Source of the DNA: JBBQVS01 sp963792705
GTDB lineage: Bacteria > Chloroflexota > Ktedonobacteria > Ktedonobacterales > Ktedonobacteraceae
Direction of reading: 5' to 3'
Assembly (NCBI GenBank): GCA_963792705.1
Contig: CAWBXD010000010.1
Span: forward strand, 38,019 to 102,018
DNA: 64,000 bases
Below are positions 45,256 to 54,338 of this stretch, piece after piece (within the stretch, counting starts at the first letter, position 1; each line of letters begins with the position of its first letter). The notes under the pieces were generated by a model that saw only the letters and a program-made list of their open reading frames with translations, had not been told where the DNA came from and did not search any database. The position numbers and the translations under genes are program-made.

Positions 45256-47115
45256 CTAAGAAGCGGATGTTGCTAAGAATGAACTGAATTTTATGGTAAC
45301 ACCACTTTGTAGTTGCACTCTTACACCACAATAGCCTGTTTGGAGTGAAGTATCTGTGCCAGTAGCCATCCAAGCAGTTGGCTCTGTTGTGCCAGTTGCC
45401 CACGCTTTAGCATATAGGTTAGAGCCGACTGCACGGAAGCGTATAGTATATGACTTGCCTACAGTTGCGTTGAAAGCTGTTGTACTAACTGTTCGATATG
45501 AACCATTAATTTTCGCCTGTATTATAAGGCTGGTTCCACTGATATAAGCCTTATACCAGTTGTTCGTATCTTTCCAGCGAAGTACCGCCCCTAAATTTGC
45601 ATTGCTAAAACTACTTATAGAGCCGCTGACCAAGACTTCTGCGTTACCAATTGTAGAGCCAAGCACTGCATTATAATAGGTATTTCCATTCGAGATTTGG
45701 CCTATGTTGGCAGCAATGGAGAAAGCATTTTGTGTGTTCGCATCGGCCGCCCACACATGCCCATCTGAAGCGGTCCCCCAATGTGCTTGATTTGCGCGTT
45801 GAAAGGTGTCCTGCGCTATAGCAGTACCAGGATTTGGTGTCGGTGATGGCGTTACTACGGTAGTCGAGGTCGGTGATGGCGTTACTATAGTAGTCGGTGT
45901 GGGAGTTGGTACTCCAACACTACCAGTAACATAGCCTAATCCTTGTCTTGATGATGTTGAGATAGCGTTCCCATTAGAAAAGTCAATCTCAAGATATTTC
46001 CTTGTATTGTAAAGCGAATCAAGATTAGCAACGACTTTTCGTGTCGCGGTATTGATTACATCGCCTGAATCACCTACATAAACAAATTGCCCGTTTGTAC
46101 TGTGAAGAATCCAGCCTTCATGTGTACAATCGTAGAGACAGGGACTCTCTGCTGATACCCCAGTTCCAGACATCTTACGCAAAGGAATATCAGCGACCTG
46201 CACAGGTGCAGTCGCAGGTACACCACTCACATCGAAAACATGGGCATAACTATTTGCAGTATCAATCACGTAGACTTCCTTCTCGTCAGGAGAAAGAGAG
46301 ATACCATGACTGACTTCGGCGGCATTAGAAGATGCAAAGCCTTTGATCGGAACATGATAAAGAAGTTTTCCAGTCGTGATACTGCTTACTTCAAAACCAA
46401 GAAAACCTGTAGCCGTTGTATAGGCAAGTGTCTCGGTACCATTGATTGTAAAAGGACGCACACCATTTGCAAGTGGACCAATCTTCTTAATAATCTTATT
46501 GGTAGATGTATCGGCCATGTAAAGGTAGCTAGAGTTCAAAGCGCCAAGATAGACGTGCTTTCCATTCAAACTCATCACTGTGTTATGAGCTGCATCTCCT
46601 GTTGCTGTGAAAATGCTTCCAAGAACGCTGCCATCACTGGTACTAAGAACGCGCCACGTTCCATCATAGGAAGCTTCACCGTCTGGCATATAAATTGTTT
46701 TGCCGTCAGGTGTAATTGCTAGACTGTCAATACCAAACGTATAATTTTTCGTCCACACGACTGTATCGGTAAGCAAGTTATATTTTAGCAACGAGCCTGT
46801 TCCATGTGAACCACCATCGCCATTGTAGCTGAGATAGAGCGAGTTCGATGCTGGGTCTACAACACAACCACGTCCTCCTTGAAAAATAGGCAGACTTATA
46901 TGCTTCACGAGAGCCTGATTATTGTCCATATCATACACATAGATACCGCCATCAGGAAAGACATACTCATAGTGATTTACTGTTGCTTCTGGACCTGCCG
47001 CCCTTACAGGAGCGTTGCTGCGAAAATAACCGAAAGCTGCTGTACACGCTCCCAACAGGAGAAGACACGCGACAAGGCCGCCAAGAATACGAGATGATCG
47101 AGAAGTTAATTTCAT
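45256..47115 (-). CDS. Exported beta-propeller protein with C-terminal jelly-roll domain
   Basis: A 619-residue surface protein. The N-terminal signal ILGGLVACLLLLGACTAAFG has a possible lipobox (LGAC). A seven-bladed propeller of YVTN/SMP-30 style follows (for example DSLAITPDGKTIYMPDGE, MSLNGKHVYLGALN, ISLSPDEKEVYVID). Then come a Pro/Thr linker (PTPTPTTIVTPSPT) and a lectin-like beta-sandwich ending VTIKFSSFLATSAS. ATG 47115 follows GGGAG by about 11 bases; an ATG 39 bases earlier is the alternative. It may bind glycans or peptides at the cell surface; the ligand is unknown. Confidence 0.8.
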   Translation of the reverse strand: MKLTSRSSRILGGLVACLLLLGACTAAFGYFRSNAPVRAAGPEATVNHYEYVFPDGGIYVYDMDNNQALVKHISLPIFQGGRGCVVDPASNSLYLSYNGDGGSHGTGSLLKYNLLTDTVVWTKNYTFGIDSLAITPDGKTIYMPDGEASYDGTWRVLSTSDGSVLGSIFTATGDAAHNTVMSLNGKHVYLGALNSSYLYMADTSTNKIIKKIGPLANGVRPFTINGTETLAYTTATGFLGFEVSSITTGKLLYHVPIKGFASSNAAEVSHGISLSPDEKEVYVIDTANSYAHVFDVSGVPATAPVQVADIPLRKMSGTGVSAESPCLYDCTHEGWILHSTNGQFVYVGDSGDVINTATRKVVANLDSLYNTRKYLEIDFSNGNAISTSSRQGLGYVTGSVGVPTPTPTTIVTPSPTSTTVVTPSPTPNPGTAIAQDTFQRANQAHWGTASDGHVWAADANTQNAFSIAANIGQISNGNTYYNAVLGSTIGNAEVLVSGSISSFSNANLGAVLRWKDTNNWYKAYISGTSLIIQAKINGSYRTVSTTAFNATVGKSYTIRFRAVGSNLYAKAWATGTTEPTAWMATGTDTSLQTGYCGVRVQLQSGVTIKFSSFLATSAS

Positions 47116-47396
47116 TAAAGGTTTTTCTCCCTTCGATAATGAAGTGTCTTTCACTACCGAGTTATAGCTAAATATATTATTACGCTACCCATGATTATAA
47201 ATGCCCGTTATGTGATTGCTATGGAAAGATGGTTACATATTGGTTAAAAATAGATTAAATTGTATAGATAACCCCACCAACATCTTTACTTTCCCTAATA
47301 ATAAACAATGAGAGTGAAGGAATTACAACATATATCGAAGGAATGGTACAATCAGAAAATACAAAGAGGTTGTTTGATAAGAAAGGAATATACGCG

Positions 47397-48371
47397 ATGA
47401 AAGCTATTCGTATCAACGAGACAGGCGACGCAGAGGTTATGCGTCTTGAAGAGATAGAGAAACCAGCACCAAAAGCTGGCGAAGTGCTGATTAAGATTGC
47501 AGCGGCTGGCATTAACTATGCCGACCTTGCACAGCGACAGGGGGCGTACCTGACACGTACACAAACTCCGATGACGATGGGCTTTGAGGTGGCGGGAACG
47601 GTGGAAGCATTAGGTTCAGGTGTAACCACGCCACAGGTAGGAACCCGCGTTGTTGCACTCACCGCTGGAGGCTATGCGGAATACACAACGGCGGCGGCAA
47701 ACACAGTCATTCCTATTCCAGATACGCTTGATTTTAATAGTGCGGCGGCGTTCCCTGTGCAGGGAATTACAGCATACCAATTGTTGCACGAATCAACACG
47801 TATGCAAGCTGGAGAAAGCGTCTTGATACACGCGGCGGCTGGTGGCGTTGGAACGCTGGCGGTCCAACTGGCGAAACTTATGGGGGCCAAAACCGTGATT
47901 GGTACGGCAAGTAGTGCAAAAAAGCTAGAGCTAGTACGCGAGCTTGGAGCCGATGTCGCAATTAATTACACAGAGGAAGATTGGCCTGAGCAGGTCAAGA
48001 AGGCGACTGGCGGTAAAGGGCCTGATGTTATCCTCGAAATGGTGGGTGGCGATATTGCAGAGAAAAGCCTACAAATTCTCGCTCCCTTTGGACGCATGGT
48101 TGTGTATGGTGCAGCAAGCGGGGAGAGAGTGCAATTCGCGGCTATTCAGTTGATGCACAAAAACCAATCAGTCGTCGGTTACTGGCTGACCGCTTGGATG
48201 AGTCGCCCCGATAAGACTGCGGAAGCCGCTCAAGCGTTGATGCAGTATCTCGCGAGCGGTAAACTACGTATCATCGTCGGTCACACGTTTCCTCTTGAGA
48301 ATGCTGTAGAGGCTCACAAAACAATTGCTGAACGCAAGACAACAGGCAAAGTTGTTTTAACAGTGAAATGA
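47397..48371 (+). CDS. NADPH:quinone oxidoreductase (zinc-free MDR)
   Basis: A 324-residue medium-chain dehydrogenase/reductase of the quinone reductase group. MKAIRINETGDAEVMRLEEI is the family start, AAGINYADLAQRQGAY and MGFEVAGTVEALGSGV follow, and VLIHAAAGGVGTLAVQLAKL is the NADPH motif. No zinc-binding Cys/His set is present, as expected for QOR-type enzymes. AAAGGAA lies 8 bases before ATG 47397. It probably reduces quinones by single electrons or acts on alkenals. Confidence 0.92.
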   Translation: MKAIRINETGDAEVMRLEEIEKPAPKAGEVLIKIAAAGINYADLAQRQGAYLTRTQTPMTMGFEVAGTVEALGSGVTTPQVGTRVVALTAGGYAEYTTAAANTVIPIPDTLDFNSAAAFPVQGITAYQLLHESTRMQAGESVLIHAAAGGVGTLAVQLAKLMGAKTVIGTASSAKKLELVRELGADVAINYTEEDWPEQVKKATGGKGPDVILEMVGGDIAEKSLQILAPFGRMVVYGAASGERVQFAAIQLMHKNQSVVGYWLTAWMSRPDKTAEAAQALMQYLASGKLRIIVGHTFPLENAVEAHKTIAERKTTGKVVLTVK

Positions 48372-48520
48372 AATTTGGGGTTGACTTCAGCAAGATAATA
48401 AAGTACTCTTGAAAGAGTTCCTAAATAAACTACCCTCAGGAGAACAAAAACTTGTAATTCATGAACACTTCAGACAGGCAATAAAAAAGAGCTTTTCTCT
48501 GCTATTGTTATGAGGTGTTC

Positions 48521-48574
48521 ATGTCTATGAGTAGCGTTCAACAGCATTTCTTCCCCACTCAAGCTACTCCTTAG
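48521..48574 (+). CDS. Putative leader peptide upstream of the ABC-F gene
   Basis: A 17-codon frame MSMSSVQQHFFPTQATP with AGGTG 4 bases before its ATG. The site TGAGGTGTTCATG almost copies the ABC-F gene's own site CGAGGTGTTTATG. It lies in a 345-bp leader with no other gene; a GTGAC...GTCAC stem-loop (48633-48663) separates it from the main start. Resistance-type ABC-F genes are often controlled by ribosome stalling on such leader peptides, so an attenuation role is inferred. Confidence 0.4.
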   Translation: MSMSSVQQHFFPTQATP

Positions 48575-48632
48575 TATATTCTTCTCGTGCTTTTATAGAG
48601 CAAAAATCTCGCTGCCTGTCCCTCTCTTCCTC

Positions 48633-48663
48633 GTGACAACCACGCCTTCTATGTGATGGTCAC
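48633..48663 (+). promoter_or_regulatory. Stem-loop in the ABC-F leader
   Basis: GTGACAACCAC and GTGATGGTCAC pair at 9 of 11 positions around a 9-base loop, 54 bp before the ABC-F start. It could be one state of an attenuator. Confidence is low without an alternative-fold analysis. Confidence 0.3.
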
Positions 48664-48716
48664 ATTTCGTTTTCAGTGTGTTTACGTGTTTATGCAGAGA
48701 TACAAGCGAGGTGTTT

Positions 48717-50363
48717 ATGCTTTTTGCTATCCGCAATCTATCAAAATTTTATGGTACAGTTACTGTTCTCAATCACATATCGTGTGTGGTGAACGAAAAG
48801 GACCGTGTGGGCCTCGTTGGTTCAAACGGTGTTGGCAAGTCTACCCTATTGCGTATCCTTATGGGACAAGAAGAGGCCGATACGGGAACCATTACCTATG
48901 CTCCCTCAGTGGAAGTTGGGTATCTTTCACAGACAACGCCTGACTTTTATGGTCGTACTATCCAGGACCTGATTTTAGAATCCCTCGGAAATTTGCGTCT
49001 GATCGAAGAAAGAATGCACACACTCGAAATGGCAATGGCAACCGCGAACGAAGAGCAGTTGCCCGATCTGCTAGAAGAGTATAATACCATCTCCACGCGT
49101 TTTCAGGATCGTGGAGGCTACGATATTGACTATAGGATAGATACCATCATGGAAGGGTTACGCCTCACGTACTTACCTCGTACTCAGGAGATGAGTACAC
49201 TTTCTGGTGGAGAAAAGGAACGTGTGGGCTTAGCAACATTATTGCTTCGTTCACCAGATTTGCTCTTGCTTGACGAACCAACAAACCATCTCGACATTGC
49301 AAGTCTTGAATGGTTAGAGACATACCTGCATAGCTATAGTGGAGCGGCACTTGTCGTCTCACATGATCGACAATTTCTTAATCGTGCCGTTACGTCCATC
49401 CTTGAAATTGATGAATACGAGCATCATCTCAAGAAATATGAAGGCAACTACGATGCATATGTAGCGACACGTGCCGCAGAAAGGCTCAAGTGGGAGGAAG
49501 ATTACGAACGACAACAAGAGGAGATAAAAGAGTTACGCAAGCGGATTAAGGATACAGCACGCAATGTCGGGCATAGCTCTCGTGCGTCGAGAGACAACGA
49601 TAAGTATGCTATCTTCTTTTTTGAGCAGCAAAGGCAACAAGCGGTCTCACGCAATGTACGAGCGGCGGAAGAGCAATTAAAACGCATTGAGGCAAGTCCC
49701 CTTCCCAAACCTCCTGAATTGTTACGCGTCTCTCCACGTTTTAACACAGACGAGATGCAGTCACAGGAAGTTATCCGACTTGTACATGTGAGCAAATCCT
49801 TTGGCGAACGGTGCATCCTCAAGGACGTAGATATGCATATTGGCTCAAAGGCACGAATACTTCTTACTGGTCCAAATGGTGCCGGTAAAACAACACTCTT
49901 CAAGCTTATGATGAGAGATGAAAAACCCGATGAGGGAAGTGTCAGTATTGTTTCAGGTGCCACAATTGGCTACCTACCACAAGAGCCGGAGCTACCAGAC
50001 CTAAGTAAGACGGTCATTGAGACATACCGAATTGGACAGATCGGATATGAAGGAGAATTTATCGGACGGCTTTTAGGCAGTGGGCTGTTTCGTCTCGAAG
50101 ATATGCACAAACAAGTAGGACAGTTAAGTGTTGGACAACGGAGAAAACTAGAGATCGCTCGCCTGATAGCAGAACGTCCTACCGTGTTGCTTTTGGATGA
50201 GCCAACAAACTATGTCAGCTTAGATGTTCTAGAAGGCTTTGAAGCTGCTGTGTTAGCATTTCCTGGTCCTGTCATTATCATTTCACATGATCGTTGGTTT
50301 AGTGAACGTTTTGGTGGTGAGCAATGGGAACTACGCGAGGGAACGCTACAAAAACATGAGTAA
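48717..50363 (+). CDS. ABC-F family ATPase (ribosome-associated)
   Basis: A 548-residue soluble protein with two ABC domains and no membrane part. The first has Walker A GSNGVGKST (35-43) and signature TLSGGEKERVGLA; the second GPNGAGKTT and QLSVGQRRKLEIA. Each has DEPTN. The linker between them (about 245-330) is Lys/Arg/Glu-rich and helical, the P-site tRNA interaction motif region of ABC-F. Such proteins are translation factors (EttA-like) or antibiotic-resistance ribosome protectors. LSVGQ and DEPTNYVSLDVLEGFE favour the resistance branch. AGGTG precedes ATG 48717. Confidence 0.9.
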   Translation: MLFAIRNLSKFYGTVTVLNHISCVVNEKDRVGLVGSNGVGKSTLLRILMGQEEADTGTITYAPSVEVGYLSQTTPDFYGRTIQDLILESLGNLRLIEERMHTLEMAMATANEEQLPDLLEEYNTISTRFQDRGGYDIDYRIDTIMEGLRLTYLPRTQEMSTLSGGEKERVGLATLLLRSPDLLLLDEPTNHLDIASLEWLETYLHSYSGAALVVSHDRQFLNRAVTSILEIDEYEHHLKKYEGNYDAYVATRAAERLKWEEDYERQQEEIKELRKRIKDTARNVGHSSRASRDNDKYAIFFFEQQRQQAVSRNVRAAEEQLKRIEASPLPKPPELLRVSPRFNTDEMQSQEVIRLVHVSKSFGERCILKDVDMHIGSKARILLTGPNGAGKTTLFKLMMRDEKPDEGSVSIVSGATIGYLPQEPELPDLSKTVIETYRIGQIGYEGEFIGRLLGSGLFRLEDMHKQVGQLSVGQRRKLEIARLIAERPTVLLLDEPTNYVSLDVLEGFEAAVLAFPGPVIIISHDRWFSERFGGEQWELREGTLQKHE

Positions 50364-50476
50364 TTCATGACTCATTCTTAACGTAGTAATCCTACTATAG
50401 TTATAAGAACTTGTTAGGGTGTGTTAATATCTTAGTAGGATAGTCTGATTTAAACAGTGTAAGAAAGTGCGTTTTT

Positions 50477-51823
50477 GTGAAGATGGGTATTAAGAATAAA
50501 GCTACGATAGTGCCTGATAAAGCGGAAGTAGTAGAAAATCAAAGCACAGAAAAGTTGATAGAGATATCGAGCCAGCAACGCCAAAAGATGCTCAGACGTG
50601 CTCTGATCTGGTCTGCAATTATCGGTCCTGGTCTAATGGTTATGCTGGCCGATACCGATGCTGGCAGTATCATTACGGCAGCTCAGTCGGGCGCACAATG
50701 GGGCTATACCATGATATTGCCTCAGCTTATCTTAATTCCCATTCTTTACATTGTACAGGAAATGACGGTACGTCTAGGCGTTCACACACAGCAGGGACAT
50801 GGCGAGCTTATTCGCAAACATTTCGGCGTGGGCTGGGCAATGATCTCTGTGATAACGCTATTTGTTTCAGCAATCGGCGCACTAGTGACAGAGTTTGTTG
50901 GTATCGGTGGCGTGGGCGAGATGTTCCATATTCCTCTGTGGATAAGTGTCCCATTCGTCACATTGCTACTGATAGTGATCGGATTGACTGGTAGTTACCG
51001 ACGCGTCGAACGCATTGGCATCGCCGTAGGCTTGTTGGAACTGCTCTTCATTCCTGCCGCATTACTCGCACATCCCGATTGGCACCAGTTGACACAAGGA
51101 CTTGTGCATCTTCCAATTACACACGGCAATTATCTCTTCTTGTTAGCAGCTAATATAGGGGCTGTAATCATGCCCTGGATGGTCTTCTATCAACAGGGCG
51201 CGGTTATAGATAAACATGTGCAAGGCAAGAGAGAACTCAAGGTAGCACGTTGGGACACATGGACAGGTGCTATTCTTACACAAGTAATCATGATCTGCGT
51301 TGTTATCGCAATGGCGGCGACGGTGGGTCGCACAAATCCTGGTGCATCGCTAAACACTATTCAGGATATTGCTTCCGCGCTACAGCCTGCACTTGGAACG
51401 GTGGGTGCGATTGTATTGTGTGGACTTGGCATGGTTGGGGCAGGTTTCCTGGCAGCACTAGTTGTTTCTATTGCGGGAGCATGGGGCATTGGCGAGGCAT
51501 TTGGAATGAACCACAGCCTGAATATGCCTTTCAAAAAGGCCAAAGGCTTCTATTGTGTCTATACTGTTGCTCATGTCGGTGGTGCCTTGCTCGTACTTTC
51601 GGGCATCCCACTTCTCAATTTGACATTAGATATTGAGGTCATGAATGCTGTACTCCTTCCTATTGTACTAGGTTTTCTCCTCGCGCTTGAGCGCGTAGCG
51701 TTACCAAAAGAGCAGCGTATGAAAGGGGTCTATAAGTGGATCGCATGGAGTGTAACAGCTCTCGTGATATGCTTTGGTCTCTATATGGGTGGTAGTGTGC
51801 TCTTTCAAGCGTTTGTACATTAA
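50477..51823 (+). CDS. Nramp-family divalent metal transporter
   Basis: A 448-residue membrane protein with about 11 helices. GPGLMVMLADTDAGSIITAA is the first helix, where the usual metal-binding DPGN reads DAGS. The sixth-helix motif reads AVIMPWMVFYQQ, keeping the Met-Pro but not the canonical His-Asn. It belongs to the Nramp fold (proton-coupled Mn/Fe uptake), but the changed motif leaves the ion specificity open, magnesium-type relatives included. The start is GTG 50477 or ATG 50483; no strong ribosome site is seen. Confidence 0.85.
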   Translation: MKMGIKNKATIVPDKAEVVENQSTEKLIEISSQQRQKMLRRALIWSAIIGPGLMVMLADTDAGSIITAAQSGAQWGYTMILPQLILIPILYIVQEMTVRLGVHTQQGHGELIRKHFGVGWAMISVITLFVSAIGALVTEFVGIGGVGEMFHIPLWISVPFVTLLLIVIGLTGSYRRVERIGIAVGLLELLFIPAALLAHPDWHQLTQGLVHLPITHGNYLFLLAANIGAVIMPWMVFYQQGAVIDKHVQGKRELKVARWDTWTGAILTQVIMICVVIAMAATVGRTNPGASLNTIQDIASALQPALGTVGAIVLCGLGMVGAGFLAALVVSIAGAWGIGEAFGMNHSLNMPFKKAKGFYCVYTVAHVGGALLVLSGIPLLNLTLDIEVMNAVLLPIVLGFLLALERVALPKEQRMKGVYKWIAWSVTALVICFGLYMGGSVLFQAFVH

Positions 51824-51891
51824 AGTTACAGAGTTTTCTACATTCGCAATATAGAAGCCAGACATATACAGCGATTTTTATAGCTCTATAG

Positions 51892-51921
51892 TTGACAATA
51901 ATATACTTTTTTTGTTATACT
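51892..51921 (+). promoter_or_regulatory. Promoter of the HTH-GAF regulator
   Basis: A perfect TTGACA and TATACT with an 18-bp, very A/T-rich spacer, about 48 bp before the gene start. Confidence 0.65.
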
Positions 51922-51968
51922 CTTCATTATGAATTGCGTTAATCCCTTATAAAAGTGAAGAGTGTGTG

Positions 51969-52970
51969 ATGCATGAACCATCAACATGGCGTGAACTATT
52001 AAGTGGTATTATCAGTAGCAATGCCGTTCGTGAGCAGGTGGCGAACGTAATGCACGTCAGTCCAATCACATTAAATCGTTGGGCTGGTGGGGAATCCATG
52101 CCACGAGCACAAAATCTTCGTCAACTAGAGCAAGCGGTTCCCGTTCAATATCGTTCTGCACTGCACAGGCTTTTGGAAAAAGAATTTCCGACGCTTTTCT
52201 CTTCTTCGTCCGATACGCTCGAAATTCCTTACACCTTTATCATGCAGGTACTTGAGGCAAATGCTAAAACTCCTGCCGCCCTGCGATTTTGGACAATTAC
52301 TCACCTTGTACTTCAGCACGCACTACGCCAGTTAGATATGGAACGAACGGGCATGGCAATGACGGTTGTGCGTTGTATGCCGCCTTCAAATGAGGGAAAA
52401 ATTCGTAGTTTGCGTGAGAGCGTCGGACAGGGAACACCTCCTTGGGAAACCGATCTGGAAACAAAGGGTATGTTTCTAGGTGCTGAATCTCTCGCGGGTT
52501 ACGTTGTAACTACTTGTCATGAAGAGGCGATACAAAACCTCGCAACTGATACAACACTCTTGCCCGCGTATCAAACGGAGTATGAAGTAAGTGCTATGGC
52601 TGTACCTATTCTATACGCAAATCGTATCGCGGGTTGCCTACTCCTCTCAAGTACACAGCCCAACTATTTTCTTGCATCAGAGCGACGCGCACTCATTCAG
52701 GGTTACACCTATCTGATTACACTTGCATTTGAGCCAGATGATTTTTATCCACCAGAGTATGTTGAACTGAGTGTTATGCCGCCGCTACATGTACAGCAAA
52801 AGTATTTCACCACATTCCGGCAACGCGTTCACAACACCATGCGTGAAGCAGCGGCTATAGAGCATCCATTAACGGGGATACAGGCAGAGCAAAAAGTATG
52901 GCAACAACTCGAAGAGGAGCTAAGTAGCCTGTTCCTTCAATCATCGTTAAAAGATAATGATGGGCAATAG
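51969..52970 (+). CDS. HTH and GAF domain protein
   Basis: A 333-residue protein. Residues to about 60 look like a Cro/XRE-type helix-turn-helix (REQVANVMHVSPITLNRWAG). The middle (about 90-260) has the GAF pattern, with EVSAMAVPILYANRIAGCLL and FLASERRALIQGYTYLITLA as its last strands. The C-terminal part is helical. This layout recurs in Ktedonobacteria as small-molecule-sensing regulators. It stands alone behind its own promoter. The target and ligand are unknown. Confidence 0.72.
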   Translation: MHEPSTWRELLSGIISSNAVREQVANVMHVSPITLNRWAGGESMPRAQNLRQLEQAVPVQYRSALHRLLEKEFPTLFSSSSDTLEIPYTFIMQVLEANAKTPAALRFWTITHLVLQHALRQLDMERTGMAMTVVRCMPPSNEGKIRSLRESVGQGTPPWETDLETKGMFLGAESLAGYVVTTCHEEAIQNLATDTTLLPAYQTEYEVSAMAVPILYANRIAGCLLLSSTQPNYFLASERRALIQGYTYLITLAFEPDDFYPPEYVELSVMPPLHVQQKYFTTFRQRVHNTMREAAAIEHPLTGIQAEQKVWQQLEEELSSLFLQSSLKDNDGQ

Positions 52971-53122
52971 TGCGAACGAAATGCTCAATTGTTTAGCCTA
53001 GCTTTATGCTCATCTTACCAAAAGTACGTCGTACTTACTATTCCTTTTCATCTTCGTTTAATTTAGTGTAGATTGATAAACGTCACTATACTAAGGCAAA
53101 TATTTTAATGAAGGATTAGTGC

Positions 53123-54286
53123 ATGAGACGTTCCTTAAAAACTTTAGGTATGAGTAGCCTCGTACTGTTGTGCGTCGTCGTAAGTGCTATATGGATGAGT
53201 TCGTTGCATTCAGCATCAGCTCAATCCACATCTACACCGCCATCCCCGAAAACAGTTACGATACCACGCCAGACAAAAGCAATGGGTCCGTACACGGTGA
53301 AAGGCAATGCTATTTTTGGGGTAGACGGTAAACGCTACTACTTTCACGGTGTTGGACGCGATGGTCTAGAATTTAGTTGTTGGGGCGATGGACATTTGAC
53401 GCCAAAAGAACTTTCCTATATTGGGTCTGGTACCTCAAATAGTACAGTTACCTATTGGGGTGCAAATGTTGTTCGCCTTCCTATTTCAGAGGGTTTCTGG
53501 CTTAACGGACAGCCATCAGCACACTGCTCTGCGGCACAGTATCGTCAAGTAGTGCAACAAACCATCGCGACACTTACATCATTACATCTCAATATAATGC
53601 TTGATTTGCAATGGACGGACGCTGGTGGGCATTCACTTGCTGGTGGTGGAGCATGGGCAATGCCAGATGCAGATAGTGTTACATTCTGGAAACAAGCTGC
53701 AACACTTTACAAGCGATATTCAAATGTGCAGTTTGAGCTATTTAATGAGCCACACCCTGCTGCATGGTCGTGCTGGAACGGGCCATGCACAATGACTCAT
53801 GATACTGGATACTCTAACGATTGTGGCTGCGCTAAAGTAGAAACATATCAAAGTGTTGGTATGCAGGCTCTACTTAACACAGTACGAAGTACTGGTGCTA
53901 CCAATTTAGCAATTATTGGGGGTATGCAATGGGGCTTCGATCTTAGTCAGATTGCTCATTACGCGATTAAAGGAACAAATGTTGTCTATGATACGCACCC
54001 CTATCCATATGGCGACAAGCAGCCACAGACATGGAATGCAGCATTTGGGAATATAAGCGCGACCTATCCCGTGATTTCGGCTGAGAGTGGTGAATATGAT
54101 TGTGGCACAGGTTTTATGAGCCAGCTTCTCGCCTACTACGATGCTCATCAAATAGGATGGGTAGCCTGGGCGTGGACAGTGCAGGGCGATGCATGTGGCT
54201 ATCCACTTCTAATAAAAAATTATAATGGAACTCCATCCCAAAAGATGGGACAGTTAATATATCAACATCTACAAAGCTACAAGTAA
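53123..54286 (+). CDS. Secreted glycoside hydrolase family 5 cellulase
   Basis: A 387-residue exported enzyme. The signal peptide ends near SLHSASAQS. FELFNEPHP holds the acid/base Glu (E209) and PVISAESGEYD the nucleophile (E321), with HGVGRDGLEF, NVVRLPISEGFW and THPYPYG as further GH5 barrel segments. It should cleave beta-1,4-glucans such as cellulose or related polysaccharides outside the cell. Cys-rich loops (SCWNGPCT, DCGCAK) suggest disulphides. No carbohydrate-binding module is attached. Confidence 0.92.
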   Translation: MRRSLKTLGMSSLVLLCVVVSAIWMSSLHSASAQSTSTPPSPKTVTIPRQTKAMGPYTVKGNAIFGVDGKRYYFHGVGRDGLEFSCWGDGHLTPKELSYIGSGTSNSTVTYWGANVVRLPISEGFWLNGQPSAHCSAAQYRQVVQQTIATLTSLHLNIMLDLQWTDAGGHSLAGGGAWAMPDADSVTFWKQAATLYKRYSNVQFELFNEPHPAAWSCWNGPCTMTHDTGYSNDCGCAKVETYQSVGMQALLNTVRSTGATNLAIIGGMQWGFDLSQIAHYAIKGTNVVYDTHPYPYGDKQPQTWNAAFGNISATYPVISAESGEYDCGTGFMSQLLAYYDAHQIGWVAWAWTVQGDACGYPLLIKNYNGTPSQKMGQLIYQHLQSYK

Positions 54287-54293
54287 AGCTGTG

Positions 54294-54338
54294 CAAAAGC
54301 CCCTCTGTTGTGTGATGCACAACAGAGGGGCTTTTGCT
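54294..54338. terminator. Bidirectional hairpin terminator, 20-bp perfect stem
   Basis: Perfect 20-base arms around TGATG, with A-runs on the left arm and T-runs on the right, between the convergent GH5 gene and phenylacetate-CoA ligase gene. Confidence 0.88.

Noticed and set aside
45830..45910. Direct repeats as a possible CRISPR or VNTR
   Set aside because: Only two or three imperfect units encoding a VTPSPT linker in the surface protein.
48460..48486. Seven-codon ORF MNTSDRQ in the ABC-F leader
   Set aside because: Its ribosome site candidate is about 20 bases away; the 17-codon ORF at 48521 is better supported.
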